DNA of 64,000 nucleotides from Pseudonocardia abyssalis (GCF_019263705.2 NZ_JADQDK010000001.1:372001-436000), one strand, 5' to 3'; counted from the stretch's first letter, positions 40,503-50,651 are shown. Notes: a model not told the origin generated them from the letters alone. Numbers and translations are program-made.

Positions 40503-43500
40503 ATGACGCTGCAGGACTCCCGACCCGTCGACTTCGAGCTCGCCTCGCGCTATCGCGCCGGTGCCGGGCCCGTCCTGCTGACCGGGGTGCAGGCGATCGC
40601 GCGGATGCTCGTGGAGCAGCACGCCGCCGACGCCGCGGCGGGCCTGCGCACCGCGTCGTTCGTCTCCGGGTACCAGGGCAGCCCGCTCGGCGGGCTCGAC
40701 CAGACGCTGGCCAAGGCGGCCGAGCTGAAGGAGAACGCCGGGCTCACGCTCGTGCCGGGGATCAACGAGGAGCTCGCGGCCACGGCCGTCTGGGGCAGCC
40801 AGGTGGAGGTGCCCGGCCATGCGCGGACCGTCGACGGGGCCGTCGGCGTCTGGTACGGCAAGGCCCCCGGCGTCGACCGGGCGGGGGACCCGTTCCGGCA
40901 CGGCAACATGTGCGGCGCGCACCCCCGGGGCGGCGTGCTGGTGCTCGCCGGTGACGACCCGAGCTGCAAGTCCTCGACGATCCCGTGCATCAGCGAGCGC
41001 ACGCTCGCCGGGTTCGGCCTGCCGGTGCTGTACCCCGGTACGGCCGAGGAGGTCGTGCGGCTGGGCCGCTACGGCGTCGCGATGTCGCGGGCGTCGGGCA
41101 TGTGGGTCGGCATGAAGATCACCGCCGACGTCGCCGACGGCATCTTCACCGTCGACGGGTCCTGCGGCGACGTCGACATCACCGTGCCCGAGCTGGAGTG
41201 GGAGGGCCGGCCGTGGGAGTACCGGCAGATCCCGATGCTCGCCCCGCCCGCGTCGCTGGAGGCCGAGGCGCAGATGTACGGGCCACGCTGGGCGATGCTG
41301 CGCGCGTTCCTGGCGGCGAACCCGATCAACGTGGTCGAGCTGGCGGCGCCGGATGCGCGGATCGGGATCGTCGCGGCCGGCAAGGCGTTCACCGACGTCC
41401 GGCAGGCCCTGGCCGACCTCGGACTCGACGACGACGGCTGCCGCCGCGCGGGCATCTCCCTGCTGCGCCTGGGAATGGTCCACCCGATGGAGAAGGGCCT
41501 GCTGCGCGACTTCGCGCGCGGCCTCGACACGGTCCTCGTGGTGGAGGAGAAGAGCTCGTTCGTCGAGTCGGCGGTGCGCGACGTCCTCTACGGGACGCCC
41601 GACGCCCCGGCCGTCCTCGGGTCGGCCGACGCCGAGGGCCGCCCGCTCGTCCCGGAGGCGGGGGAGCTGACGGCGGGCGCGCTGGTCGGGCCGCTGCGCC
41701 GCGTCCTGGGTGGGCGCGTCGAGCTGGCCCCCGAGCGCCGCGAGCCCCCGAAGCTCGAGCTGCTGCCCGTCGCGCGCACGCCGTACTTCTGCTCCGGCTG
41801 CCCGCACAACCGCTCCACCGTGATGCCCGAGGGCGCGGTCGCGGGGGGCGGGATCGGCTGCCACGCGATGGTGGCGCTGACGCACCGGCCGTCGAGCGAG
41901 GTCACGTCGATCACACAGATGGGCGGCGAGGGCGCGCAGTGGATCGGCCAGTCGCCGTTCACCGACGCCACGCACATGTACCAGAACATGGGCGACGGCA
42001 CGTTCGCCCACTCCGGGCAGCTCGCGGTGCAGGCGTGTGTCGCGGCCGGGGTGTCGATCACCTACAAGCTCCTCTACAACCGCGCGGTCGCGATGACCGG
42101 CGGCCAGGACGCCGAGGGTGGCCTGGAGGTGCCCGCACTCGCCGCGAAGCTCCTGGCCGAGGGCGTCTCGAAGATCATCGTGTGCGCCGACGAGCCGTCC
42201 CGGTACCGCGATCTCGCCGCGCTGCCGGCCGGTGTCGACCTGTGGCACCGCGACCGGTTCGACGAGGCCCAGGCGGCTCTCGCCTCCGTGTCGGGCGTGT
42301 CGGTGCTCGTCTACGACCAGCGCTGCGCCGCGGAGTCCCGGCGGCTGCGCAAGCGCGGCACGCTGGCGATCCGGCCGACCCGCGTCGTCATCAACGAGGC
42401 GGTCTGCGAGGGCTGCGGCGACTGCGGCGTCAAGAGCAACTGCCTCTCGGTGCAGCCCACCGACACGGAGTACGGGCGCAAGACCCGCATCGACCAGACC
42501 TCCTGCAACACCGACTACTCCTGCCTCGACGGCGACTGCCCGTCGTTCGTGACGGTCGAGCTGCCCGAGGGGGCCTCCACGGCGCGTCCAGAGCGCCGCG
42601 AGCCCCCGGCCGTCCCCGACGTGACCGGTCCGGCGTCCGGTGACGTGTTCCTCGCGGGCATCGGGGGCACCGGGATCGTGACCGTCAACCAGGTGCTCGG
42701 CTCCGCCGCCGTCCGCGACGGGCGCGCGGTGCACGGCGTCGACCAGACCGGTCTCTCGCAGAAGGCCGGCCCGGTCACCTCGCACCTGCGGATCGCCGCC
42801 GACGCCGCCGCGCTCGGCCCGGCCAACCGCGTCGGGGTGGGCACGGCCCGCTGCTACCTCGCCTTCGACGCCCTCGTCGGTGCCGACGCCCGCTACCTCT
42901 CCTACGCCTCCGCCGAGCAGACGCTCGCCGTCGTCTCCACCAGCGCGGTGCCGACCGGGGCGATGGTCCGCGACGCGTCGGTGTCGGCGCCGGACGTCGA
43001 CGCGCTGGTGGCCCGGATCGCCGGCACGACCCGCGCGGTCGTTCCGCTCGACGCCCAGGCCGCCGCGAACGCCCTGTTCGGCGACGCGATGCCGGCCAAC
43101 CTGCTCGTCGTGGGCGCGGCGTACCAGTCCGGCGCGCTGCCGCTCACGGCCGAGGCGATCGAGTGGGCGATCGAGCTCAACGGCGTCGCGGTCGCGGTCA
43201 ACACGGCCGCGTTCCGCTGGGGCCGTGTGGCCGTCGCCGATCCGGTGGCCTTCGCGTCGGCCACCGGGTCCGTCGCCGCTCCCGCCCCGGCCGTCTTCGA
43301 CGACCTCGGCGAGCTGGCGGGGGAGACCCGTCGCCTCGCGGGGATCCGGGCGGCGCAGCTCGTCGGCTATCAGGGCGTCCGCACGGCGCGGGCCTACGTC
43401 GCCGACGTGACGACGGCCTGGCGGGCCGAGCGCGCGCTCGGCGACGACACCTCGTTCAGCGAGGCCGTCGCGCACGGGCTGCACAAGCTCACCGCCTACA

Positions 43501-43928
43501 AGGACGAGTACGAGGTCGCTCGGCTGCTCACCGACCCCGCGTTCGAGGCGACCCTGGCGGCGGAGGTCCCGGGCGGGGCGAAGCGGCGCTACCGGCTGCA
43601 CCCTCCGGTGCTCAAGTCGATGGGGCGGCAGAAGAAGATCGCGTTCGGGCCGTGGATGCGCCCGGTGCTGGCCAACCTGGCCCGCGGCAAGGTCCTGCGC
43701 GGCACCCCGCTCGACCCGTTCGGCCGCACGGAGATCCGGCGTCTGGAGCGGGAGCTGCGCGACGGCTACCGGTCCATGGTCCGGGCCCTCGCGGCCGGGC
43801 TCACGGCGGAGAACCACGCCACGGCCGTCGCCGCGGCGCAGGCGGCCGACCTGGTGCGCGGGTACGAGGGCGTCAAGCTCTCGAACGTCGAGCGGTACCG
43901 GACGCGGATCGCCGAACTCGGGCTGTGA
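40503..43928 (+). CDS. indolepyruvate ferredoxin oxidoreductase-family 2-oxoacid oxidoreductase (fused alpha and beta)
   Basis: A 1141-residue fusion. The N-terminal part is the pyrimidine domain (SGYQGSPLGGLDQTL, PGINEELAAT); the middle is the TPP-binding domain (GGIGCHAMVAL, QMGGEGAQWIGQ, NMGDGTFAHSG); a cysteine-rich region follows, with CEGCGDCGVKSNC and SCNTDYSCLDGDC holding iron-sulfur ligands; the C-terminal part is the gamma-like domain (GIGGTGIVTVNQVL, GVDQTGLSQKAG). The family decarboxylates aryl pyruvates or other 2-oxoacids oxidatively to acyl-CoA with ferredoxin. Full-length fusions of this kind occur in aerobic actinomycetes and proteobacteria. Position after IclR 3 and next to aromatic genes suggests an aromatic or branched 2-oxoacid substrate. 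Confidence 0.92.
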   Translation: MTLQDSRPVDFELASRYRAGAGPVLLTGVQAIARMLVEQHAADAAAGLRTASFVSGYQGSPLGGLDQTLAKAAELKENAGLTLVPGINEELAATAVWGSQVEVPGHARTVDGAVGVWYGKAPGVDRAGDPFRHGNMCGAHPRGGVLVLAGDDPSCKSSTIPCISERTLAGFGLPVLYPGTAEEVVRLGRYGVAMSRASGMWVGMKITADVADGIFTVDGSCGDVDITVPELEWEGRPWEYRQIPMLAPPASLEAEAQMYGPRWAMLRAFLAANPINVVELAAPDARIGIVAAGKAFTDVRQALADLGLDDDGCRRAGISLLRLGMVHPMEKGLLRDFARGLDTVLVVEEKSSFVESAVRDVLYGTPDAPAVLGSADAEGRPLVPEAGELTAGALVGPLRRVLGGRVELAPERREPPKLELLPVARTPYFCSGCPHNRSTVMPEGAVAGGGIGCHAMVALTHRPSSEVTSITQMGGEGAQWIGQSPFTDATHMYQNMGDGTFAHSGQLAVQACVAAGVSITYKLLYNRAVAMTGGQDAEGGLEVPALAAKLLAEGVSKIIVCADEPSRYRDLAALPAGVDLWHRDRFDEAQAALASVSGVSVLVYDQRCAAESRRLRKRGTLAIRPTRVVINEAVCEGCGDCGVKSNCLSVQPTDTEYGRKTRIDQTSCNTDYSCLDGDCPSFVTVELPEGASTARPERREPPAVPDVTGPASGDVFLAGIGGTGIVTVNQVLGSAAVRDGRAVHGVDQTGLSQKAGPVTSHLRIAADAAALGPANRVGVGTARCYLAFDALVGADARYLSYASAEQTLAVVSTSAVPTGAMVRDASVSAPDVDALVARIAGTTRAVVPLDAQAAANALFGDAMPANLLVVGAAYQSGALPLTAEAIEWAIELNGVAVAVNTAAFRWGRVAVADPVAFASATGSVAAPAPAVFDDLGELAGETRRLAGIRAAQLVGYQGVRTARAYVADVTTAWRAERALGDDTSFSEAVAHGLHKLTAYKDEYEVARLLTDPAFEATLAAEVPGGAKRRYRLHPPVLKSMGRQKKIAFGPWMRPVLANLARGKVLRGTPLDPFGRTEIRRLERELRDGYRSMVRALAAGLTAENHATAVAAAQAADLVRGYEGVKLSNVERYRTRIAELGL

Positions 43929-43954
43929 CGTCCGCGGCCGGGGGTTGACGCGCA

Positions 43955-43983
43955 CCGGGCCGTGCACCCGGTCACCGGCCCGG
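43955..43983. terminator. hairpin after the oxidoreductase
   Basis: CCGGGCCG pairs with CGGCCCGG over a 13-base loop, 26 bases after the stop. Eight perfect G-C pairs, no T-tract. Confidence 0.45.
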
Positions 43984-44349
43984 GTCCGCCCGCCGCGGGT
44001 GGGCGCGGCAGGTGACTGCTCCGTTCGCCGGTACCGGTACGTCCCGACCCGCTCGTCCGTGCCGTGGCGGGGTGTGGGCGGGGGACGGGCTCCGGCCCTG
44101 CGGTGAACGGGTGGGCGTTCACGCGGCGTGTCGAGCCGGACACGCCGTTCCTGCCGCTCGGCGCGCCCGGCAGCCCGATGGCCTCAGTGCCGGTTCGTCC
44201 ACCGTCACTTGCCGGTCGGCTCGGTTAACGTCGTCACCGATCGATAACGGCCCGGTCACAGAACCGGACGACGGACCGCACTCCCCAGCGGTCCGCCCGC
44301 CCCCCGACGGGAACGTCCCCGGGCCGAGAAGATCCGGAAGGAAAAGGTT
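43984..44349 (+). promoter_or_regulatory. non-coding leader of the M23 peptidase gene
   Basis: I find no supported gene in this 366-base stretch. Near its end, at about 44222-44255, is an AT-richer patch with GTTAACG, GTCACC, GATAACG and GTCACAG words. This resembles regions in which MtrA-type regulators bind before cell-wall hydrolase genes in actinomycetes, which is a weak inference. I see no convincing ydaO (c-di-AMP) riboswitch core. The ribosome site GGAAGGAAAAGG precedes the GTG start. Confidence 0.35.
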
Positions 44350-45255
44350 GTGTCACGGCACCGCTCCCCCCAGGGCCGTCGCACACACCTCGCGCTCCCG
44401 CTGCCGAGCTCCCCGGTGGCAGCGGGAGCCGGTGTGGCGGCGAGTCGCTCCTTCACGCTCCCTTCCGTGTTGGACTCCGTGTCCGGCCCGTCCGGCGCCG
44501 CACGGCTCGTCGGCGCGCTCGTCGCAGGCGGCACGCTCGTCGCGGCCGGTCAGATGGCGCTGTCGCAGGCCCTGCCCGCCGCCGCCGAGGGTGCGAACGT
44601 GCTGCGCATCGGCCTCGGCGAGGTCCTGACCCCCGGCGCCCCCGTCGCGGAGGCCGCCCTCCCGCTCGCCGCCCAGCAGGTCTCGGCCCTCGCGCCGATC
44701 GCGGCCGAGCCGCAGGTGGTCGGCGCGGCCGACCTGGTCAAGGCCGCCGAGGTCCAGCGCATCGCCGCGGAGCAGGCCGCCCGCGCCGCGGAGGAGGCCC
44801 GCCTCGCCGAGGAGGCGCGGGCCGCCGAGGAGGCGCGCCTGGCCGCCACCGCCGCCGTGTCGGCCACCGGTGGTGTGCAGATGGTCGTCGGCCGGATCAC
44901 CTCCGGTTTCGGCGCCCGCTGGGGCACCTCGCACCAGGGGCTCGACATCGCCGCCCCGATCGGCACCCCGATCCACGTGCCGCTGGACGGCACCGTGATC
45001 GACTCGGGCCCGGCCAGCGGCTTCGGCCAGTGGGTCCGCGTCCGCCACGACGACGGCACGATCACCGTCTACGGTCACATCAGCCGTTCGCTGGTCCGCG
45101 TGGGCGAGTCGGTGGCCGCGGGCGACGTGATCGCGGAGGTCGGCAACGAGGGTCGCTCCACCGGCCCCCACCTGCACTTCGAGGTCATCACTCCGGGCGG
45201 CTCCAAGGTCAACCCGCGCCCGTGGATCGACGAGCGCGGGATCGGCCTCACCTGA
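44350..45255 (+). CDS. M23-family cell-wall metallopeptidase
   Basis: A 301-residue exported protein from a GTG start. A hydrophobic segment around residues 50-75 (LVGALVAGGTLVAAGQMAL) ends in ALPAAAEG and may act as a signal anchor or signal peptide. An Ala/Glu-rich coiled coil (EEARLAEEARAAEEA) follows, then a LytM/M23 domain with zinc ligands H and D in SHQGLDIAAP and the HxH of GPHLHFEV. It should cleave peptidoglycan cross-bridges or act as a divisome activator. All catalytic residues are kept. It is convergent with the transhydrogenase. Confidence 0.93.
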   Translation: MSRHRSPQGRRTHLALPLPSSPVAAGAGVAASRSFTLPSVLDSVSGPSGAARLVGALVAGGTLVAAGQMALSQALPAAAEGANVLRIGLGEVLTPGAPVAEAALPLAAQQVSALAPIAAEPQVVGAADLVKAAEVQRIAAEQAARAAEEARLAEEARAAEEARLAATAAVSATGGVQMVVGRITSGFGARWGTSHQGLDIAAPIGTPIHVPLDGTVIDSGPASGFGQWVRVRHDDGTITVYGHISRSLVRVGESVAAGDVIAEVGNEGRSTGPHLHFEVITPGGSKVNPRPWIDERGIGLT

Positions 45256-45262
45256 GGTCGGT

Positions 45263-45303
45263 CTCCCGGCTCTCCAGCCGCGCGCGCGGCGCAGGTCCGG
45301 GAG
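45263..45303. terminator. nested hairpin between convergent genes
   Basis: CTCCCGG and CCGGGAG enclose a 14-base palindrome GCCGCGCGCGCGGC in the 55 bases between the peptidase and transhydrogenase stops. A bidirectional terminator is likely. Confidence 0.55.
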
Positions 45304-45310
45304 GCACGCC

Positions 45311-46735
45311 TCAGCTCGAGAACGCCTCCAGCGCCCGGATCTTGTTCGTGACGTCCAGCGCGGCGACCTTGTAGGCCTCCGAGAGCGTCGGGTAGTTGAG
45401 CACCGTGTCGACCAGGTAGTCGACGGTGCCGCCGCAGCCCATGATCGCCTGCCCGATGTGTACGAGGTCGGTGGCGCCGGAGCCGAACACGTGTACGCCG
45501 AGCAGCGTGCGGTCCTCGGTGGAGACGAGCAGCTTCAGCATCCCGTAGGAGTCGCCGACGATCGCGCCGCGGGCGAGTTCCCGGTAGCGCGAGATGCCCA
45601 CCTCGTACGGGACGGAGCCGCTCGTCAGCTCCTCCTCGGTCTTGCCGCAGTAGGAGATCTCGGGAACGGTGTAGATCCCGATGGGCTGGAGTTCCTGCAG
45701 CTCACGAGCCGGTTCGTCGAACGCGTGGTACGCCGCGAGCCGCCCCTGGTCCATGCTCGTGGCGGCGAGGGCGGGGAAGCCGATCACGTCGCCGACGGCG
45801 AAGATGTGCGGCACCGACGTGCGGTACTGCTCGTCCACGGTGATGCGCCCGCGCTTGTCGGCGGAGAGCCCGGCCTTCTCCAGGTCGAGCTCGTCGGTCA
45901 CGCCCTGGCGACCCGCCGAGTACATGACCATGTCGGCGGCGATCCGCTTTCCGCTGGCCAGGCTGGTGACGGTGCCCTTGGCCGTGATCTCGACCTTCTC
46001 GACCTCCTCGCCGAAGCGGAAGGTCACGGCCTGGTCGCGCAGGTGGAACTTGAGCGACTCGACGACCTCCGGGTCGCAGAAGGTCAGCATCTGGGGCTGC
46101 CGCTCGACGACCGTGACGCGCGTGCCGAGCGCGGCGAACATCGACGCGTACTCGATGCCGATGACGCCCGCACCGACGACCACCAGCGAGCCGGGCACGC
46201 GCTGCATGTTGAGGACGCCGTCGGAGTCCATGACGTGGTCGTCGTCGAACTCCACCTGCGGCGGCCGTGCGGGCCGGGTGCCGGTGGCGATCACGATGTT
46301 CGCCGCGGTGACGGTGCTGTGGTCGCCGCGGACCTCGCCCTCGACGGTCACGGTGTGCCCGTCGACGAACCGCGCGGTGCCCCCGAGCAGGTCGACGTGG
46401 TTGCGCATGAGCTGGTTGCGGATGATCTCGACCTCGCGCCCCACGACGTGCGAGGTGCGCGCGAGCAGGTCGGCGATGGTGATGTCGGACTTCACGCGGT
46501 AGCTCGCGCCGTACATGTCGCGCTGGGCGAATCCGGTCAGGTAGAGGACGGCCTCGCGCAGCGTCTTGGACGGGATGGTGCCCGTGTTGACGCAGACGCC
46601 GCCCATCATGTGGCGCCGCTCGGCGACCGCCACGCGCTTGCCCAGCTTGGCCGCCGCGATCGCCGCCTTCTGGCCTCCCGGACCGGATCCGATCACCAGC
46701 AGGTCGTAGTCGTACACGGCGGTCTCCTCGGTCAC
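45311..46735 (-). CDS. sthA: Si-specific (soluble) NAD(P)+ transhydrogenase
   Basis: A 474-residue flavoprotein of the pyridine nucleotide-disulfide reductase fold: FAD motif [18 protein letters not shown] motif [15 protein letters not shown] and FAD-ribityl site [10 protein letters not shown]. The redox region reads [13 protein letters not shown] with one Cys only, the second being Thr. This excludes dihydrolipoamide dehydrogenase and mercuric reductase and marks a transhydrogenase. It balances NADPH and NADH pools in the cytoplasm. It is a single gene with no partner in an operon. Confidence 0.94.
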   Translation of the reverse strand: MTEETAVYDYDLLVIGSGPGGQKAAIAAAKLGKRVAVAERRHMMGGVCVNTGTIPSKTLREAVLYLTGFAQRDMYGASYRVKSDITIADLLARTSHVVGREVEIIRNQLMRNHVDLLGGTARFVDGHTVTVEGEVRGDHSTVTAANIVIATGTRPARPPQVEFDDDHVMDSDGVLNMQRVPGSLVVVGAGVIGIEYASMFAALGTRVTVVERQPQMLTFCDPEVVESLKFHLRDQAVTFRFGEEVEKVEITAKGTVTSLASGKRIAADMVMYSAGRQGVTDELDLEKAGLSADKRGRITVDEQYRTSVPHIFAVGDVIGFPALAATSMDQGRLAAYHAFDEPARELQELQPIGIYTVPEISYCGKTEEELTSGSVPYEVGISRYRELARGAIVGDSYGMLKLLVSTEDRTLLGVHVFGSGATDLVHIGQAIMGCGGTVDYLVDTVLNYPTLSEAYKVAALDVTNKIRALEAFSS

Positions 46736-46932
46736 GGGCCCAGCGTCGCCGCCGGGCGTCCGGCGGGCAAGCCGGGCACGTTAACAGTGCACGACGACAG
46801 TCCGACGAGTTCGCGGTCCAGCTGTCCACAACCGGCCGGTACGGGCCCCGGACCGCCCGCCCGGCCCGGCTCCGTCCACAGGATGTCGATCATGCTCTGG
46901 CCGTCCCGGCCCCCGGTCCCGACGCTGGCGCC

Positions 46933-47928
46933 ATGACCTCCACCCCCGTCGACGCCCCCACCCTCCTGCGCCTCGGCAAGCCGGCCGACCTCGTCGCGGC
47001 GGTGCCCGTGATGCTCGGGTTCCGTCCCCGGGAGTCCCTCGTGCTCGTGGCCACCGGCGGGCCGTCCGGGTGCCGGATCGGGTTGACGCTGCGGGTCGAC
47101 CTGCCACCGCCGCCGCACGTCCGTGACGTCGTGGAGCACGCCGTGGCCGCCCTGTGCTCCGACGACCCGGCCGGTGCCGCCGTGGTCGTCGTGGGGGCGC
47201 GGGCGCAGCGGCGCACCGACGTGGTCGACGCCGCGGTCGACGTGCTCGAGGACCACGGCGTGTCCGTGCACACCGCCGTGTGGGCCGAGCACACCGACGG
47301 CGGCGGGCGCTGGGGCTGCTTCGGCGGGTGCGCGTGCACCGGGGTGCTGCCCGACCCGGCCGGCACGGAGTTCGCCGCGGCTGCGGTACTCGCCGGCGCG
47401 GTCCTGCGGGGGAGCCGCGAGGAGTTGCACCGGCTCGTCGAGCCGGTCGACGGGGTCGCGATCCGTCGCCGGGAACGGCTGCTCATCGCGGCGGCGGAGC
47501 AGGAGTCCGTCCCCGACGAGGACGCCGGCCACCTCGCCGCGCTCGAGGCCGCGCTCGCCGACGCCGCCGCGGGCCGCTGCGAGATCGACGACACCCGTGC
47601 CGTGGCCCTCGCCGCGGCGCTGACCCGCCCGACCGTGCGCGACGCGGTGCTGCTGCGGTGCGCCGGGGAGCCCGGCGGCCTCCCCGGCGCCGAGACGCTG
47701 TGGGCGGCCCTGTGCCGGGAACTGCCCGACCCCGAGGCCGCCGAACCCGCCGCGCTGCTCGCGGCCACCGCGCTGCTGCGCGGTGAGGGGGCGCTGGCCA
47801 ACGTCGCGCTCGACCGGGCGCAGCGGAGCTGGCCCGGACACCGCCTCACCCGGCTGCTGCGCTCGGCGGCGTCGGTGCCGTTGCGGCCGGCGGAGGTCCG
47901 CGAGGCCCTGCTCGGGGGCCGGCCGTGA
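46933..47928 (+). CDS. DUF4192 domain protein
   Basis: A 331-residue actinobacterial protein with the DUF4192 opening: LLRLGKPADLVAAVPVMLGFRPRESLVLVA, whose function is not known. The middle has an Ala/Asp-rich alpha-beta region and two Cys in GCFGGCACTG. No signal or membrane segment. The preceding 197-base gap to the transhydrogenase has no gene. It is convergent with galE, four bases apart. The family is almost restricted to actinomycetes, which supports the taxonomic reading. Confidence 0.9.
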   Translation: MTSTPVDAPTLLRLGKPADLVAAVPVMLGFRPRESLVLVATGGPSGCRIGLTLRVDLPPPPHVRDVVEHAVAALCSDDPAGAAVVVVGARAQRRTDVVDAAVDVLEDHGVSVHTAVWAEHTDGGGRWGCFGGCACTGVLPDPAGTEFAAAAVLAGAVLRGSREELHRLVEPVDGVAIRRRERLLIAAAEQESVPDEDAGHLAALEAALADAAAGRCEIDDTRAVALAAALTRPTVRDAVLLRCAGEPGGLPGAETLWAALCRELPDPEAAEPAALLAATALLRGEGALANVALDRAQRSWPGHRLTRLLRSAASVPLRPAEVREALLGGRP

Positions 47929-47933
47929 GCCCG

Positions 47934-48896
47934 TCAGACGGGCAGCCGGTCCTGCGCGAAGCGCCACGCGTCGGCCACGATCGACCGCAGGCCGGTGTGG
48001 GCGCGCGACCAACCGAGTTCCTCGGTGATGGCCTCGCTGGAGGCCACCAGCACGGCCGGGTCGCCGTCGCGGCGGGGCGCGGTCACCGCCGGGATCGGGC
48101 GGCCGGTCACCTCGCGGCAGGCGTCGATGACCTCGCGCACCGAGAAGCCGGTGCCGCTGCCCAGGTTGTAGACCGCGTGGGTGCCGGCCGACGCGTGGTC
48201 GAGCGCGAGCAGGTGCGCGGCGGCGAGGTCGTCGACGTGCACGTAGTCGCGGACGCAGGTGCCGTCGGGGGTGGGCCAGTCGGTGCCGAAGACCTGCACC
48301 GACTCCCGCTGTCCGGACGCCACCTGGAGCACGATCGGGATCAGGTGGGTCTCGGTGCCGTGGCGCTCGCCGTAGCGCCCGTGCGCCCCGCCCACGTTGA
48401 AGTACCGCAGGCTCACCGCGGCCAGCCCGTGGGCGGCGGCGTAGGAGGTGATGGCGTGGTCGATGGTCAGCTTGCTGGCGCCGTACGGGTTGGTCGGCCG
48501 GGTCGGCGCGTCCTCGCGGATCGGCACCTGCTCGGGCTCGCCGTAGGTGGCGGCGGTGGAGGAGAACACCAACCGCGGGGTGCCGTGGGTGCGGATCGCC
48601 TCCAGCAGCCGCAGCGAGGCCACCACGTTGCCCGTCCAGTAGAGCTCGGGACGCTGCACCGACTCGCCCACCAGGGACCGGGCCGCGAAGTGCAGCACGC
48701 CGTCGAACCCGGCGGCGAGCACGTCGCCCGCCGCCTCGCCGACGTCACCCTCGACGAACGCGGCACCGTCGGGAACCGCGTCGCGGTGGCCGGTCGACAG
48801 GTCGTCGAGCACGGTCACGTCGTGGCCTGCGGTGACCAGGTGAGCGGCGCACACACTGCCGATGTAGCCGGCGCCACCGGTGACGAGCAGCTTCAC
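47934..48896 (-). CDS. galE: UDP-glucose 4-epimerase
   Basis: A 320-residue SDR-type epimerase with N-terminal NAD motif GGAGYIGS, catalytic Ser/Thr in FSSTAATYG, the YxxxK pair in YGASK and the tail [14 protein letters not shown]. It interconverts UDP-glucose and UDP-galactose for cell-surface glycans. GTG start at 48896 with AGGAGG seven bases before; a longer frame to 48932 is not needed. No gal operon genes are adjacent. It is followed upstream by the DtxR gene on the same strand. Confidence 0.95.
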   Translation of the reverse strand: MKLLVTGGAGYIGSVCAAHLVTAGHDVTVLDDLSTGHRDAVPDGAAFVEGDVGEAAGDVLAAGFDGVLHFAARSLVGESVQRPELYWTGNVVASLRLLEAIRTHGTPRLVFSSTAATYGEPEQVPIREDAPTRPTNPYGASKLTIDHAITSYAAAHGLAAVSLRYFNVGGAHGRYGERHGTETHLIPIVLQVASGQRESVQVFGTDWPTPDGTCVRDYVHVDDLAAAHLLALDHASAGTHAVYNLGSGTGFSVREVIDACREVTGRPIPAVTAPRRDGDPAVLVASSEAITEELGWSRAHTGLRSIVADAWRFAQDRLPV

Positions 48897-48947
48897 GGGA
48901 CTCCTCCTGGGACGGGGTCGGGGCGCGCACACCGTCCCACGACCGGG

Positions 48948-49655
48948 CTACCTCGCCCGCACCAGCACCGCGTGCGCGATGAGGGGTGCCACCGACGACC
49001 CCTCGCCCTCGGAGGTGACGGGCACGGCGTCGCCGAAGCGGGAGATGGAGTGCACCTGCACGTCGTGCCCGGGCACGATGCCCGAACCCTTCAGCTCCGC
49101 CATCAGCGTGGCGTCCATCTGCACGTGCTCGGCGATCCGGCGCACCTCGACGGTGCCGCCGCCGCGCCGCGCGAACTCGTCGAGGCGCTGCAGCCCCACC
49201 TCGAGGGTGGGCGGGCCACCGGGGGCCGACCGGTGCTGCGCCAGCTCGTCGAGGCCCGGGATCGGGTTGCCGTAGGGGGAGATCGTGGGGTTGTCGAGCA
49301 GGGCCACGAGCTTGCGCTCCACGGCGTCGCTCATCACGTGCTCCCAGCGGCACGCCTCGGCGTGCACCAGCTCCCACTCCAGCCCGATCACGTCGGTGAG
49401 CAGGCGCTCGGCCAGGCGGTGCTTGCGCATCACGGCCACGGCGCGCGAGCGGCCGGCGTCGGTGAGCTCCAGGTGGCGGTCGCCCGCCACCACGACCAGG
49501 CCGTCGCGCTCCATCCGCGCCACGGTCTGGCTCACGGTCGGGCCGCTCTGGCCCAGCCGCTCGGCGATCCGTGCCCGCAGCGGCACGACGCCTTCCTCCT
49601 CCAGCTCGTAGATCGTGCGGAGGTACATCTCGGTGGTATCGATGAGCTCGTTCAC
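48948..49655 (-). CDS. DtxR/IdeR-family metal-dependent regulator
   Basis: A 235-residue metalloregulator. The first 70 residues are the winged helix (YLRTIYELEEEG, GQSGPTVSQTVARMERDGLV). The metal-binding domain has KHRLAERLL, HAEACRWEHVMSD with the Cys, Glu and His ligands, and a C-terminal SH3-like/FeoA domain (LMAELKGSGIVPGHDV). It represses iron or manganese uptake genes when metal is bound. GTG at 49655 is the start that aligns with IdeR; upstream sequence in this frame has no homology. Confidence 0.94.
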   Translation of the reverse strand: MNELIDTTEMYLRTIYELEEEGVVPLRARIAERLGQSGPTVSQTVARMERDGLVVVAGDRHLELTDAGRSRAVAVMRKHRLAERLLTDVIGLEWELVHAEACRWEHVMSDAVERKLVALLDNPTISPYGNPIPGLDELAQHRSAPGGPPTLEVGLQRLDEFARRGGGTVEVRRIAEHVQMDATLMAELKGSGIVPGHDVQVHSISRFGDAVPVTSEGEGSSVAPLIAHAVLVRAR

Positions 49656-49745
49656 ACTCGGCCCCTTCGTCGTCGGCCAGTCTATCCGGGCAACGCTCCC
49701 GCGGTCGTTCCGCATCCCGGACCGCCCGCGGGGCAGGATGGGCCC

Positions 49746-50651
49746 GTGCCTGCAGCAACGAGCCCGCTGATCCGCCCCGCCGAGCTGGCCGCCCTCCTCC
49801 GCGCCCCGTCCGAGGCCGCGCGTCCGGTGGTGATCGACGTCCGCCGCCCGCCCGTGGCCGGCCCGGGCGGCCCGCCCGGGCGCGAGGAGTACGAGGCCGC
49901 GCACGTCCCGGGATCGGTGTACCTCGACCTCGACACCGATCTCGCGTCCGCACCCGGCCCGGGCGGGCGCCATCCGCTCCCGGCCGCGGGCCGCCTGCAG
50001 GACTCCCTGCGCGGCGCCGGGGTCCGCGACGGCTCCCGGGTCGTGGTCCTCGACCACGGCGACGCCACGATGGCCGGGCGCGCCTGGTGGCTGCTGCGGT
50101 GGGCCGGGCTCCCCGCGGAGCGTGTGCAGGTGCTCGACGGCGGCTGGACGGCCTGGGTCGGGGCCGGCCTCCCGGTCACCGCCGACCCGACGCCGCCGGT
50201 CGCCGGTGACATCGTGGTGCGGCCCGGCGGCATGCCCGTGCTCGACGCCGACGGCGCGGTCGCCGTGGTCGACGCGGGCGGGGTGCTGGTGGACGCGCGC
50301 TCGGGGCCGCGCTTCCGGGGTGAGACCGAGCCGCTCGATCCGGTGGCCGGGCACGTGCCCGGCGCGGTCAACCTGCCGGCCGCAGAGCTGCTCGGGGCGG
50401 ACGGGTTCTGGCCGTCGCCGACGGAGCTGGCGGCCCGGCTGGCGGCGCTCGGGGTCCGCGACGGGGCGCCGGTGGCGGCGTACTGCGGGTCGGGTGTCAC
50501 GGCCGCGTCGCTGGTGCTCGCCGCCGAGCACGCCGGGGCGCGCCCGGCCACCGACCCGGCGGCGCTCTACGTCGGGTCGTGGTCGAACTGGTGCGCGCTC
50601 GGGCGGCCGGTGGCCACCGGCGGCGCACCCGCCTACGGTCGTGACTCATGA
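49746..50651 (+). CDS. tandem-rhodanese sulfurtransferase
   Basis: A 301-residue protein with two rhodanese domains. The first is non-catalytic (VIDVRRPP, VVLDHGDATMAGRAW has Asp in place of Cys). The second has the active Cys in AAYCGSGVTAASLVL, the CGSGVT loop that points to 3-mercaptopyruvate or thiosulfate sulfurtransferase. The GTG start is used with P-A-A-T following. Its end overlaps the acuC start by four bases. Confidence 0.92.
   Translation: MPAATSPLIRPAELAALLRAPSEAARPVVIDVRRPPVAGPGGPPGREEYEAAHVPGSVYLDLDTDLASAPGPGGRHPLPAAGRLQDSLRGAGVRDGSRVVVLDHGDATMAGRAWWLLRWAGLPAERVQVLDGGWTAWVGAGLPVTADPTPPVAGDIVVRPGGMPVLDADGAVAVVDAGGVLVDARSGPRFRGETEPLDPVAGHVPGAVNLPAAELLGADGFWPSPTELAARLAALGVRDGAPVAAYCGSGVTAASLVLAAEHAGARPATDPAALYVGSWSNWCALGRPVATGGAPAYGRDS

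Noticed and set aside
40065..43967. Very long antisense open frame (about 1300 codons) under the oxidoreductase gene
   Set aside because: It is the GC-rich shadow of a well-supported gene; its product is His/Arg/Gly-rich with no domain, and the sense strand has all catalytic motifs.
43984..44349. Possible ydaO/c-di-AMP riboswitch before the cell-wall peptidase
   Set aside because: The conserved riboswitch core words were not found; only an AT-richer regulatory-looking patch is visible.
45311..46735. Dihydrolipoamide dehydrogenase
   Set aside because: The second redox cysteine is absent, as in soluble transhydrogenases.
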